The notes: generated by a model not told the origin, from the sequence alone. Shown: positions 1 to 7,991, numbered from the stretch's first letter. The stretch is 64,000 bases of DNA from Roseomonas aeriglobus (GCA_016937575.1 JAFHKN010000002.1:3469001-3533000), one strand, 5' to 3'. Numbers and translations: made by a program.

Positions 1-242
1 TCGACGGGACCATCGCCTTCCTTCGTCGGGATCGGGAGGCCCTCGAAGCGGCGCTTACGGGTCTGGCCGCGGTGCCGCGCCCGGCCGGACTCGACCCGCG
101 CGGCCCCGACGGCAAGCCGATCGCGATCCGCTGGCCGATGAACCTCAACGTACTGGAAAATTTCCAGCGCTGTTGGGACCAACCGTACAAGGCGGCATAT
201 GTCTGCCCGCCCGCGGTTGGCACCGCGCCCCCGGCCCGTTAG
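1..242 (+). CDS. C-terminal fragment, possibly a TonB-family protein
   Basis: An open frame enters from the left edge of the window and ends at TAG 240-242, giving the last 80 residues of a protein. A segment reading DGKPIAIRWPMNLNV resembles the strand-forming C-terminal domain of TonB-like energy transducers of sphingomonads, but the diagnostic part lies outside the window. Two cysteines (in FQRC and YVC) occur near the end. The next gene begins 10 bases downstream on the same strand, so the two may be cotranscribed. The family is a guess; the existence of a coding frame is better supported. Confidence 0.4.
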   Translation, partial: DGTIAFLRRDREALEAALTGLAAVPRPAGLDPRGPDGKPIAIRWPMNLNVLENFQRCWDQPYKAAYVCPPAVGTAPPAR

Positions 243-252
243 GGCTGTCGCC

Positions 253-1470
253 ATGAACCGCGCAGACGTTCTCATCCTCGGCGGCGGGCTGGTCGGCAGT
301 GCGCTGGGTGTCGCGCTGTCGGCTCATGGCCTGACCAGTATCATCGTCGACATCGCCGACAAGGACACGATCCTGGCCGCCGGCTTCGACGGCCGCGCCT
401 CGGCGATCGCCAGCGCACCGTACCGGATGCTGTCGGCGATCGGTGTGATCGACCGGCTGGCCGGGGTCGGCTGCCCGATCGAAGGCATCCGGGTGAGCGA
501 CGGGCTGGATCCGGGCGCGCTCGACTTCGCTCCCGACGAACCCGGCGACGCGCTCGGCACGATGTTCGAGAACCGCCATTTGCGCCGCGCGCTGTTGGAG
601 GCGGCGGAAGGGGCCGAGCACGTCGACCTGCGGATGACGACGCGCGCGGTGTCGATCGATCGCGGTCCGTTCGGCGTCACCGCGACGCTGAGTGATGGAT
701 CGACCGTCCACGCCCCCCTTTTGATCGCAGCCGAGGGACGCAATTCGCCGACGCGCGAGGCGGCCGGCCTGCGTGTCGCGCGCTGGACCTACGACCATGC
801 CGCTATGGTCTCGTCGTTCCACCACGCCGAGAGCCACGAGAACATCGCGTACGAGATCTTCTACCCCAGCGGCCCGTTCGCGCTGCTGCCATTGGTCGAC
901 GACGAAGAGGGGCATCGCTCGGCGATCGTCTGGTCGGTGCGGGCGAGCGACGCGCCGGGCATGCTGAAACTGAGCGATCGCGCCTGGCTGCACGAGGCGG
1001 AAAAACGCATGGGCGGGTTCCTGGGGCCACTCAGCAAGCTCACGCGGCGGCAAAGCTATCCGCTCGGCTTTCACCATGCCGCGACGATCACGGCCGAACG
1101 GCTGGCGCTGGTCGGCGACGCCGCGCACGGCATCCACCCGATCGCGGGCCAGGGCGTCAACGTCGGTTTCCGCGACGTGGCGACGCTGGTCGAAGTGCTG
1201 GTCGAGGGCAAGCGGATGGGCCTCGACCTGGGCGATGCGCAACTGCTCGCGCGCTACGAACGCTGGCGCAGCCTGGACACCTTCATGGTCTCGGTCGCGA
1301 CCGATGGCCTCACGCGTCTGTTCGGAGTCCCCGGCAAGACCGCCAGCGCGGTACGGCGGTTCGGACTGTCGACAGTCCAGCGGATCCCGGCGCTGAAGGA
1401 CAGGTTCATGGCCGAAGCGCGCGGCGAAAGCGGCCAGGTGCCGAAACTGCTTTCAGGGTTGATGGTTTGA
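253..1470 (+). CDS. UbiH/UbiF/VisC/COQ6-family FAD-dependent ubiquinone biosynthesis hydroxylase
   Basis: Flavin monooxygenase that hydroxylates the aromatic ring of polyprenylated ubiquinone precursors at the inner membrane. The 405-residue product starts with the Rossmann motif LILGGGLVGSALG (residues 8-20) and carries the second FAD-binding signature GDAAHGIHPIAGQGVNVG near residues 287-304, both typical of this family, as is the length. An upstream in-frame ATG at 199 would add 18 residues of low-complexity Pro/Arg sequence and overlap the preceding gene, so ATG 253, directly before the Rossmann strand, is preferred. Which ring position is modified cannot be told from sequence. The partner methylase gene ubiG is 44 kb away. 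Confidence 0.9.
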   Translation: MNRADVLILGGGLVGSALGVALSAHGLTSIIVDIADKDTILAAGFDGRASAIASAPYRMLSAIGVIDRLAGVGCPIEGIRVSDGLDPGALDFAPDEPGDALGTMFENRHLRRALLEAAEGAEHVDLRMTTRAVSIDRGPFGVTATLSDGSTVHAPLLIAAEGRNSPTREAAGLRVARWTYDHAAMVSSFHHAESHENIAYEIFYPSGPFALLPLVDDEEGHRSAIVWSVRASDAPGMLKLSDRAWLHEAEKRMGGFLGPLSKLTRRQSYPLGFHHAATITAERLALVGDAAHGIHPIAGQGVNVGFRDVATLVEVLVEGKRMGLDLGDAQLLARYERWRSLDTFMVSVATDGLTRLFGVPGKTASAVRRFGLSTVQRIPALKDRFMAEARGESGQVPKLLSGLMV

Positions 1471-1507
1471 CGATCGAACACAGACTGCGCCGTACGAGTA
1501 CCGACCG

Positions 1508-1654
1508 ATGATTCTGGATTTCGAACGCGAGCATGTTGCCTACAGCATCATCATCGCCGTGCTGATCGTCGCGATCCCGGCGGCCATCGTCGTGATGCGG
1601 CGACGCAAGCGCGAGAAGTTGCGGCGGCGCGGGATCAAGACCCACGGACATTGA
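1508..1654 (+). CDS. Small single-span membrane protein, 48 aa
   Basis: A short frame begins at ATG 1508 and ends at TGA 1652-1654, 37 bases after the ubiquinone hydroxylase gene and on the same strand. The peptide has a short charged N-terminus (MILDFEREH), one hydrophobic stretch of about 20 residues rich in Ile, Val and Ala, then a strongly basic tail with RRRKREKLRRR. This is the layout of a bitopic membrane peptide with the basic tail in the cytoplasm. I do not recognise a family. Coding potential is inferred from the coherent hydrophobic/basic pattern; no strong ribosome-binding site is visible. Confidence 0.5.
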   Translation: MILDFEREHVAYSIIIAVLIVAIPAAIVVMRRRKREKLRRRGIKTHGH

Positions 1655-1694
1655 TCCGCTGGGGCGTCGGCGGACCGTCCGCCGAGCCCGCCGC

Positions 1695-2327
1695 CTATTG
1701 CAGCGTTCCAGAATCCTCGTCGTGATGACCGAAGAACGTCATCAGCTGCACGATCAGCTCCGCCCGCTGCGACAGCGTCGCCGCTTCGAGCAGCGCCTGT
1801 TTCGACGCAGGATCGAACGGCGCGATCTGGGCGATGCCGTTGACGAGCGATTCGTCGTCCAGCCGCGCGACGCCTTCCCAGTCGACGGCATAGCCGTGGA
1901 CGTCGGCGAACTTGCGCGATTCGGCCTCCAGCGCCGCGCGTTCGCCGAGGTTGAGGATTTCGCCGGCCGGCGTCGGCTCCAGCATCGCCTCGACCTGACG
2001 AAAGCTGGTCGTGACGTCGAGCTCGCGGACGATCCGGAAGCGCGCCAGTCCTTCGAGCACGATATTGTAGCGGCCGTCGTCCAGTGCCTCGACATCGGCG
2101 ATCTTGCCGACGCAACCGATGTCGAACAGCGGCGGCGCGCCGCTCGGATCCTTGGCGGGCCCGCGCGGCTGGATCATCCCGATTCGACGATCACGCGCCA
2201 GCGCGTCGCCGACCATCGCGCGGTACCGCGGTTCGAAGATGTGCAGCGGCAGGTGCATCCGTGGAAACAGGATCGCTCCCGGCAGCGGGAAGATCGACAG
2301 GCGCGTCGAGGCGGGGGCGTCGCTCAC
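1695..2327 (-). CDS. LON substrate-binding (PUA-like) domain protein
   Basis: A 210-residue protein consisting of the N-terminal LON domain alone, without the AAA and Ser-Lys protease parts of Lon. The opening LSIFPLPGAILFPRMHLPLH and the phrase IFEPRYRAMV are the characteristic start of the domain. Stand-alone LON proteins are widespread in alphaproteobacteria; a role in recognising unfolded or damaged proteins is usually suggested but not established. It starts at GTG, overlapping the stop of the upstream thioredoxin-like gene by 4 bases (GTGA), so the two are translationally coupled and probably act in protein quality control. The open frame extends upstream of the GTG but only as a shadow of the thioredoxin gene. 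Confidence 0.85.
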   Translation of the reverse strand: MSDAPASTRLSIFPLPGAILFPRMHLPLHIFEPRYRAMVGDALARDRRIGMIQPRGPAKDPSGAPPLFDIGCVGKIADVEALDDGRYNIVLEGLARFRIVRELDVTTSFRQVEAMLEPTPAGEILNLGERAALEAESRKFADVHGYAVDWEGVARLDDESLVNGIAQIAPFDPASKQALLEAATLSQRAELIVQLMTFFGHHDEDSGTLQ

Positions 2328-3235
2328 CCGAACAGGATCGCGGACAGCTTGCGGCGATGTGCGGAGACCCAGGGGTCCTCCAGACCGACCGCTTCGAACA
2401 GTTTGAGCAACTGCGCACGCGCCGCGCCCTCGTTCCAGTCCTTGTCGGTCGCGATCGACCGCAGCAGCGTCGCCGCCGCGGCATCGCGGTCGCCCGCCGC
2501 CATCTGGCCGCCGGCGAGTTCCATCGCCGCTTCGTGATCGGTCGGATCGGCAGCGACGCGCGCTTCCAGTCCCGACAGGTCGGCGACCGGGGTCGCGGTG
2601 CGGGCCAGATCGATCGCTGAGCGGGCGCGGGCGACTTCGGGCGCTTTCGCGGCGTCGGCGGGCAGCGCATCGAGTACGTCCGCCGCCTCGTCTACCCGAC
2701 CCGCCGCAACCAGCGCGCGGGCGCGGCCCGCGGCGACGACGGTATGGTCGGGGGCCATGTCGGCGAGCTGCTCGTAGATCGACAGCGCGCGGGTCCAGTC
2801 GCCCTCGGCCAGCACACCCTCCGCCATCGCGATCAGCGGCTCGAGCTCCGCCTCCTGCGCAGCCTCGTCGCTCTGGATCGGCAGCTGGCGCAGCAACTGG
2901 TCGAGCATCGCCTTCAGCTGCGATTCGGTGCGCGCGCTGGTCAGGTCGGCAGCGAGCTGGCCCTGGAACATCGCATAGACCGTCGGGATCGAGCGAACCT
3001 GGAATTGCGCGGCGATGAACTTGTTCGCGTCGACGTCGATCTTCTTCAGCACGACGCCCTTGGCCGCATAATCCGCCGCGACCTTCTCCAGCACGGGCGC
3101 CAGCTGCTTGCACGGCCCGCACCACTCCGCCCAGAACTCGATGATGACCAGATTGGTCATCGACGGTTCGACGACGTCGCGGCGGAAGGCCTCCACGGCT
3201 TCCTTGTCGGCGGGCGAAAGTCCTAGCGTGGCCAA
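2324..3235 (-). CDS. cnoX: CnoX/YbbN-type chaperedoxin
   Basis: Cytoplasmic protein with an N-terminal thioredoxin domain (about residues 8-115) and a C-terminal TPR-like helical region, 303 residues in all, the CnoX layout. The active-site motif WCGPCK is present with cysteines at 39 and 42. E. coli CnoX lacks a functional CxxC, whereas the Caulobacter protein retains thioredoxin activity, and this sequence fits the latter. CnoX holds bleach- or heat-damaged clients and hands them to GroEL. It is the first gene of a two-gene unit with the LON-domain protein (4-base overlap). The 5' side holds an AT-richer leader and faces a divergent tRNA gene. Confidence 0.88.
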   Translation of the reverse strand: MATLGLSPADKEAVEAFRRDVVEPSMTNLVIIEFWAEWCGPCKQLAPVLEKVAADYAAKGVVLKKIDVDANKFIAAQFQVRSIPTVYAMFQGQLAADLTSARTESQLKAMLDQLLRQLPIQSDEAAQEAELEPLIAMAEGVLAEGDWTRALSIYEQLADMAPDHTVVAAGRARALVAAGRVDEAADVLDALPADAAKAPEVARARSAIDLARTATPVADLSGLEARVAADPTDHEAAMELAGGQMAAGDRDAAAATLLRSIATDKDWNEGAARAQLLKLFEAVGLEDPWVSAHRRKLSAILFG

Positions 3236-3381
3236 GCGCGGCTCCTCACGAAAAATCTGTTCGCGTCCATGTGGGCGCTCATAATCCGCACGCCAAGTGT
3301 TTTCAGGGCTTGCGGCCGTGTGATTCGGTCGCTAATGGCACGCCTCCACCCGCCGGGAAGACCTTTCCCGGCAACGCCAGA

Positions 3382-3456
3382 GCGGGCGTAGCTCAGGGGT
3401 AGAGCACAACCTTGCCAAGGTTGGGGTCGAGGGTTCGAATCCCTTCGCCCGCTCCA
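3382..3456 (+). tRNA. tRNA-Gly(GCC)
   Basis: A complete 75-base cloverleaf reads directly from the sequence. The acceptor arms GCGGGCG (3382-3388) and CGCCCGC (3446-3452) pair, followed by discriminator U and an encoded CCA (3454-3456). The D arm is GCTC-aggggtaga-GCAC-like, and the anticodon GCC lies at 3414-3416 in the loop CTTGCCAAG. The T arm GGGTTCGAATCCC contains the invariant TTCGA. Encoding CCA in the gene is common but not universal in this group. A hairpin follows immediately. Confidence 0.95.
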
Positions 3457-3502
3457 GCATTCGCAGCTGATTAGCTGCGCTGATCAGCAAAATTGCGAAT
3501 GC
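3457..3502. terminator. Inverted repeat after tRNA-Gly
   Basis: Nine-base arms GCATTCGCA (3457-3465) and TGCGAATGC (3494-3502) enclose a second inverted pair GCTGAT/ATCAGC (3466-3471, 3483-3488). It begins at the base following the tRNA CCA and could stop transcription or mark the 3' processing end. There is no T tract, so a classical intrinsic terminator is not shown. Confidence 0.35.
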
Positions 3503-3606
3503 TCAGTCGACAACGCAAAGCGTTGATCAATGCGGCTTTGCCGCGGCGCAATAGCTACCCCATCCAGATTTGCCTATCTCGACACGAACGGGTGTAGGTT
3601 CCCCCC

Positions 3607-4407
3607 ATGACCCACCCCCCGATTCGCGCCGGCATCGGCGGCTGGACCTTCGAGCCCTGGCGTAGCGGCGTGTTCTATCCCGAGAAGTGGCCGCAGAAGC
3701 GCGAGCTGAAATATGCCGCGTCGAAGCTGACGGCGATCGAGGTCAACGGCACCTATTATTCGGGCTTCAAGCCCGACACCTTCGCGAAGTGGCGCGATGA
3801 GACGCCGGACGGGTTCGTGTTCACGCTCAAGGCATCGCGCTATTGCACCAATCGCAAGATGCTGGCCGACGCCGGGCCGTCGATCGAGAAGTTCGTTGGT
3901 CAGGGGATTACCGAACTCGGCGACAAGCTCGGCCCGATCCTGTGGCAATTCATGGCGACGAAAACGTTCGACGCCGACGACTTCGCCGCATTCCTGAAAC
4001 TGCTTCCGGCCAAGCAGGACGGCATCGCGCTGCGCCATGCGGTGCAGGTGCGGCACGAGAGCTTCACCGTCCCCGAGTTCGTCGCGATGTGCCGCGCGGC
4101 CAATGTCGCGATCGTCTATGCGCAATCGGACGACTATCCGGGAATCGCCGATGTCACGGCGGACTTCGTCTATGCCCGCTACGAGACGGCGGTCGCGGAC
4201 GAGGCGGCCGGCTATGCGGATGCCAATCTCGACCGGATCGCGGCGACCGCGCGGGCGTGGGCGACGGGCCGCGAGCCGAATGACTTGCCCTATGTGACGC
4301 AGGACGCCGCGAAGGCGGCGCGCGAGACGTTCGTATTCTTCATTTCCGGCGCGAAGGAACGCAATCCGGCCGCCGCGCAGGCGTTGATCGCGCGGCTAGG
4401 CGAGTAA
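3607..4407 (+). CDS. DUF72-family protein
   Basis: A 266-residue protein with the DUF72 opening IRAGIGGWTFEPWRSGVFYP and later the conserved phrases FVFTLKASRYCTN and DFVYARYE. DUF72 proteins (YecE family) fold as TIM barrels; no enzymatic activity is established. It begins at ATG 3607, just after a short run of C, and its 3' end overlaps the convergent HAD gene by 12 bases. It stands alone on the plus strand between the tRNA gene and a minus-strand pair. Confidence 0.85.
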   Translation: MTHPPIRAGIGGWTFEPWRSGVFYPEKWPQKRELKYAASKLTAIEVNGTYYSGFKPDTFAKWRDETPDGFVFTLKASRYCTNRKMLADAGPSIEKFVGQGITELGDKLGPILWQFMATKTFDADDFAAFLKLLPAKQDGIALRHAVQVRHESFTVPEFVAMCRAANVAIVYAQSDDYPGIADVTADFVYARYETAVADEAAGYADANLDRIAATARAWATGREPNDLPYVTQDAAKAARETFVFFISGAKERNPAAAQALIARLGE

Positions 4408-5073
4408 CCGGGCGACCTCTTCGAAGTCACCCGCAACGGCGCTGACGCCGAGCGCAGTGAGCCGGTCGGCATGGCCGATGCCGCAATGCGTGCCGGCGCA
4501 AAGCCCGACGACATAGGCGCCCGACGCCACTGCGCCGGTCGCGCCGACGGGCGAATCCTCCAGGATCGCGCAATCGGCGATGGCGACGCCCAACCGGTCG
4601 GCGGCGTGAAGATAGAGGTCGGGCGCAGGCTTGCCGCGCACGACATGTTCCTTGCCCGAATAGATGTGGTCGCCGAACGCGTCGCTCAAGCCGATGTGGT
4701 CGAGGTGCGCGCGGATCCAGGCAGTCGAACTCGACGAGACGATCGCGCGAGGCAGGTCCGCCGACAGCGCGCGGACGAAGGCGACGGCACCGGCGACGGC
4801 GCCGACACCCTCCCGAATCACCCGGTCGTTCTCCGCCTCGCGCGCGATCGCGAAATCGTCCGGCAGCGGGCGGTCGATCCAGCGTTCGATCGCGGCGATG
4901 AAGTCCGCGCCCGACAGGCCCATGAACTGGTCCATCGAATCCTGCGCGGTGGTCGGGTGGCCGATGCCGGTCAGATATTCGGCGATGTGCCTGTTGCCGG
5001 CATATTCGGTTTCGACCAGCACGCCGTCGAAGTCGAACAGCAGCGCACCGAAGCGAACCGGGATCGGCGTCAC
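4396..5073 (-). CDS. HAD-superfamily subfamily IA hydrolase
   Basis: Phosphatase-like protein of 225 residues. Motif I is LLFDFDGVLVETE with nucleophile and acid Asp at about 15 and 17, motif II is IVSSSSTAW, motif III has the Lys of RGKPAPDLYLHAA, and motif IV reads AILEDSPVGATGA. This is the beta-phosphoglucomutase/phosphoglycolate-phosphatase branch. The substrate cannot be assigned. It starts 4 bases inside the end of the upstream yggS-like gene, so the pair is coupled. Confidence 0.85.
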   Translation of the reverse strand: MTPIPVRFGALLFDFDGVLVETEYAGNRHIAEYLTGIGHPTTAQDSMDQFMGLSGADFIAAIERWIDRPLPDDFAIAREAENDRVIREGVGAVAGAVAFVRALSADLPRAIVSSSSTAWIRAHLDHIGLSDAFGDHIYSGKEHVVRGKPAPDLYLHAADRLGVAIADCAILEDSPVGATGAVASGAYVVGLCAGTHCGIGHADRLTALGVSAVAGDFEEVARLLA

Positions 5074-5738
5074 GCCCGCGCCCCGAACAGCGCGGTTCCG
5101 ACGCGGACATGGGTTGCGCCGATGCGGACCGCGGTTTCCAGATCGCTGCTCATGCCCATGCTGAGGCCGTGCAGCCCTTCGTCACGCGCGATCTTGGCGA
5201 GCAGCGCGAAATAGGGGGCAGGTTCCAGGTCGGCCGGGGGCACGCACATCAGGCCGGCGACCGGCAGGTCAGCGGCGCGCGCCTCGGCGAGCAGCGCAGA
5301 CACATCGGCGACCGCACAGCCGCCCTTCTGCGGTTCGTCGCCGAGGTTGACCTGGACGAAGCACGGGAGACGGCGGTCCTGCGCGTCCATCGCACGGGCG
5401 AGAGCGGCGATCAGCGACGGGCGGTCCACCGAATGGATCGCATCGAACAGCGCGACCGCGTCGGCTGCCTTGTTCGACTGGAGCTGTCCGACGAGGTGGA
5501 GCGCGATGTCCGGCGTTTCCTCGCGCAGCGCGGGCCATTTCTCGGCCGCTTCCTGCACGCGATTCTCGCCGAAAACGCGCTGCCCGGCGGCGATCAGCGG
5601 GCGGATGGCGTGGGCGTCGTGCATCTTCGACACCGCGATCAACGTAACGTCGGCAGGATCACGCCCGGCCAACTTGCAGCCCTGGGCAATGGTCGCGTGG
5701 ATCGCAGCCAGGCGGCGCGCGGGATCGTCGTTCGGCAT
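5070..5738 (-). CDS. YggS/PLPBP-family pyridoxal phosphate homeostasis protein
   Basis: A 222-residue single-domain alanine-racemase-fold protein that binds PLP without known catalytic activity and buffers vitamin B6 levels. The PLP-binding lysine lies in TLIAVSKMHDA (about residue 37), followed by the family phrases VFGENRVQEA and LHLVGQLQSNKA and the C-terminal GMSSDLETAVRIGATHVRVG. In many alphaproteobacteria it neighbours a thiamine-phosphate-synthase-like gene, as here (divergent, 22 bases away), so both may share a promoter region. Confidence 0.9.
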   Translation of the reverse strand: MPNDDPARRLAAIHATIAQGCKLAGRDPADVTLIAVSKMHDAHAIRPLIAAGQRVFGENRVQEAAEKWPALREETPDIALHLVGQLQSNKAADAVALFDAIHSVDRPSLIAALARAMDAQDRRLPCFVQVNLGDEPQKGGCAVADVSALLAEARAADLPVAGLMCVPPADLEPAPYFALLAKIARDEGLHGLSMGMSSDLETAVRIGATHVRVGTALFGARA

Positions 5739-5760
5739 GGGCGGCGCTATAGAAGCCGCG

Positions 5761-6351
5761 ATGCGCCGCCGCCACCCCCTGCCCCATGTGTGGCTGATGA
5801 CCGATACGCGAATGGGCGACGCCTTGTGGGAAGCGCTGCAGCGCCTGCCGCGCGGCGCCGGCGTGGTGGTGCGCCATTACGGCTTGCCCTTGATTGAGCG
5901 GCGGGCGGTGCTGACGCGGGTCGAGCGGATCGCGCGGGCGCGCGGCCTGGTGGTGCTGGGCGCCGGGGGACTGGTCGGCAGCGGGGGCGTGCATAATGGG
6001 CGAACTGTGCGCGGGCTGTCGACGCGCGCGGCGCATGACCGGGCGCAGATCGTCGCAGCGGTGCGGAGCGGGGCGGATGCGGTGTTCGTGTCACCGGTCT
6101 TTGCCACACGGTCGCATGTCGGCGCGCCGGGATTGGGCGTGGTCCGGCTCGGGCTGCTCGTACGCGGGGCGCGCGTTCCGGTAATCGCGCTCGGCGGGAT
6201 GGATGCCCGGCGGGCGCGGCGGGTGCGGGCGATGGGGGTCTATGGGTGGGCTGGGATCGATGCTTGGTTGAAGGCCGGCCATGCACTTGCGCGAGCGACA
6301 TCAAAGGGTTTTCGCGGTGCCCCGGCGAAGATCGGGGCCCAGTTGGCTTAG
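5761..6351 (+). CDS. Thiamine phosphate synthase/TenI-like protein
   Basis: A 196-residue TIM-barrel protein related to ThiE/TenI. Visible are HNGRTVRGLSTRAAHDRAQI, with the usual SxHD-like step, FVSPVFATRSHVGAPGLG (the SP(V/I)F.T.S..G signature) and PVIALGGMDA. It is short compared with catalytic ThiE and lacks a clear pyrophosphate-binding Asp pair, so it may be a non-canonical TenI-like protein. ATG 5761 is chosen because the open frame upstream is antisense to yggS. The last residues (about GAPAKIGAQLA) are encoded by a palindromic repeat that crosses the stop codon. Confidence 0.7.
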   Translation: MRRRHPLPHVWLMTDTRMGDALWEALQRLPRGAGVVVRHYGLPLIERRAVLTRVERIARARGLVVLGAGGLVGSGGVHNGRTVRGLSTRAAHDRAQIVAAVRSGADAVFVSPVFATRSHVGAPGLGVVRLGLLVRGARVPVIALGGMDARRARRVRAMGVYGWAGIDAWLKAGHALARATSKGFRGAPAKIGAQLA

Positions 6352-6404
6352 CCTCAATGCGCAAGGAAAGACGTAACGAGCTGGGCCCGGCTCCGCCGGG
6401 GCAC
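6317..6404. repeat. Palindromic intergenic repeat overlapping the 3' end of the ThiE-like gene
   Basis: Left arms GTGCCCCGGCG (6317-6327) and GGGCCCAG (6335-6342) are matched in inverted order by CTGGGCCC (6381-6388) and CGCCGGGGCAC (6394-6404). The whole can fold into a long interrupted stem. The left half lies inside the reading frame and supplies the final codons of the ThiE-like protein. From 6405 to 6609 I see no gene, RNA or further clear structure. Confidence 0.65.
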
Positions 6405-6609
6405 GGTGAAATCTTGGCGCGTCCAGACTTTCGGCGGGGTTCGCTTGGGCGAGAGCTGGGATCGAGGATTGAATCGTCCGCAGCGCTAGGTCTCGTCAGC
6501 GCGGGAGTAGCTGCCGATCGCTTGGAGAGCTTCGGGACACGCGGCGCGAAGTGAATTCCCGCCGTCGGCCATCGCTGGCGCGATGCCGGCCGCGATTTGG
6601 GCCGAGGCG

Positions 6610-6632
6610 GAATTTAGCGTGCCGCTAAATTC
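6610..6632. repeat. AATTTAGCG palindrome
   Basis: Perfect 10-base arms GAATTTAGCG (6610-6619) and CGCTAAATTC (6623-6632) separated by 3 bases. It lies just downstream (3' side) of the minus-strand outer-membrane protein gene and could end its transcript. A closely similar palindrome occurs at 61465-61488. Confidence 0.5.
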
Positions 6633-6643
6633 CTGCCCAAATC

Positions 6644-7360
6644 TTAGAACCTAAACGCCGTCCCGACATAGACCGACTGGCTGTCGCGGCGCTGGTTGGT
6701 CAGCTGCGGCAGGCGATCGCGTTCGGTCTTGTACCGCACGCCTGCGGTCAGATCGAGATTGCGGGCGATCGAATAGGCGCCGCCGACGTCGAGCGCGTAG
6801 CTCGGCGCTTCGGCGATCAGGCGCGGTTGGTCGGCGGTGGGCTTGGCCGCCTCTGCCTTTACCCGACCCGAGAAGGACTTGCCGGTATAGCTGATGCCGA
6901 CGTCGGCGATCTGGCGACTGCCCGGCTGTCCGGCGAGGTCGATCTTGGCGAGATCGCCCGAGATCGCGAAGCGCTTCCAGCCGACCGCCACGCCCAGATT
7001 ATAGGCGATCGGCGCGGCCGTGGCCGACGACGGGTTCGCAGCGACCCGGTCCGCCCCGACCGCAGCAACCGTCCGGCTCGAGCGCGCCTGGACCGCGACG
7101 GTCACGGCGCGCGAGCCGGCACGACCGGCGCTCGACGGCGTGAAACGGAAACCGTTGCTGGAGATGCCGGCGCGCGCCAGCGCTGCAGCGAGTCGCGGAT
7201 CGCCCGACGCCGGGGTGAACGATCCCATCCCCTCGACCGACGGCGCCAACCGGCGCGGCGCAGGACGGCCGTCTTCGGCACCGATCGCAGGCGCAACGGC
7301 ACAGGCCGCGGCAATCGCCGCGACAAGCCCCGTTCCTGCAATGATGCGCCAAGCCATCAT
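6644..7360 (-). CDS. Exported protein, probable outer-membrane beta-barrel
   Basis: A 238-residue protein with a Sec signal peptide (MMAWRIIAGTGLVAAIAAAC..., cleavage probably after AIGA, about residue 28). A low-complexity segment follows, then a region of alternating hydrophobic strands (YNLGVAVGWKRFAISGDLAK, LDLTAGVRYK). It ends in SVYVGTAFRF, a terminal phenylalanine in an aromatic-alternating strand, as in outer-membrane barrels recognised by BamA. ATG 7358-7360 is used because an AGGAG box lies about 10 bases upstream; a further upstream start has no such box. I do not recognise a named family. Single-gene unit, with a palindrome at its 3' side. Confidence 0.65.
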   Translation of the reverse strand: MMAWRIIAGTGLVAAIAAACAVAPAIGAEDGRPAPRRLAPSVEGMGSFTPASGDPRLAAALARAGISSNGFRFTPSSAGRAGSRAVTVAVQARSSRTVAAVGADRVAANPSSATAAPIAYNLGVAVGWKRFAISGDLAKIDLAGQPGSRQIADVGISYTGKSFSGRVKAEAAKPTADQPRLIAEAPSYALDVGGAYSIARNLDLTAGVRYKTERDRLPQLTNQRRDSQSVYVGTAFRF

Positions 7361-7541
7361 CTGAGTCCCACTCCTGACGAGAGCGCTACCACGCAATGGC
7401 AGCGATGTTCCACCGTCAGGATTCTTTTATGTCTGAGTGTTGCAGCATATCCACAGGTTGGCGTGAGCTTGCGGCCCCGCACGGTCAGTCTATAGAGGCG
7501 TGTCGCCTGACGCCCTTGTCGTACCCATTGAGGACTGCCCC

Positions 7542-7973
7542 ATGATTTCGCGTTCGCGTATCGCCCTCGTGAGCCTGACCCTGATCGCGCTTGCCGGTTG
7601 CGGCCGGGGCGACCGTCCCAATGCCGATCTCGCCGCGTCGCGGGTGACGACGATCGGCGTGAACAGCTATCTGTGGCGCGCGACGCTCGACACGCTGAGC
7701 TTCATGCCGCTGCTGCAGACCGATTCGAACGGCGGCGTCATCGTGACCGACTGGTACACGAATCCAAACACCCCGACCGAACGCATGAAGGTCACCGTAT
7801 CGATCCTGGACCAGGACCTGCGTGCCGACGCCGTCCGCGTCGCGGCACTCCGCCAGATCAACCAGGGCGGCCAGTGGGTCGCGGCACCCGTGCAGGCGGC
7901 GACCGTGCAGAAGCTGGAAGATATCATCCTGACGCGCGCGCGCGACCTGCGCCGCGGCGCGATCGCCAACTAA
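7542..7973 (+). CDS. DUF3576 lipoprotein
   Basis: A 143-residue protein with a lipoprotein signal peptide. The lipobox LIALAGC puts the lipidated cysteine near residue 18. The mature part contains the DUF3576 phrases IGVNSYLWRATLDTL, GGVIVTDWY and KVTVSILDQDLRADAVRV. This family occurs in alphaproteobacteria immediately before leuS-lptE, as here, suggesting an envelope role; its function is unknown. ATG 7542 follows a GAGGA box; the longer frame from 7500 has no signal sequence at its start. leuS starts 19 bases downstream. Confidence 0.85.
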   Translation: MISRSRIALVSLTLIALAGCGRGDRPNADLAASRVTTIGVNSYLWRATLDTLSFMPLLQTDSNGGVIVTDWYTNPNTPTERMKVTVSILDQDLRADAVRVAALRQINQGGQWVAAPVQAATVQKLEDIILTRARDLRRGAIAN

Positions 7974-7991
7974 CGAAGAGGTTCTCCGACA

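Noticed and set aside
199..252. Upstream ATG start for the ubiquinone hydroxylase
   Set aside because: It would add a Pro/Arg-rich stretch before the Rossmann strand and overlap the previous gene; ATG 253 fits the family.
3353..3371. Hairpin CCGGGAA-gacct-TTCCCGG just before tRNA-Gly as a riboswitch or attenuator
   Set aside because: Too short and without surrounding conserved structure; it may simply lie in the promoter region shared with the divergent cnoX gene.
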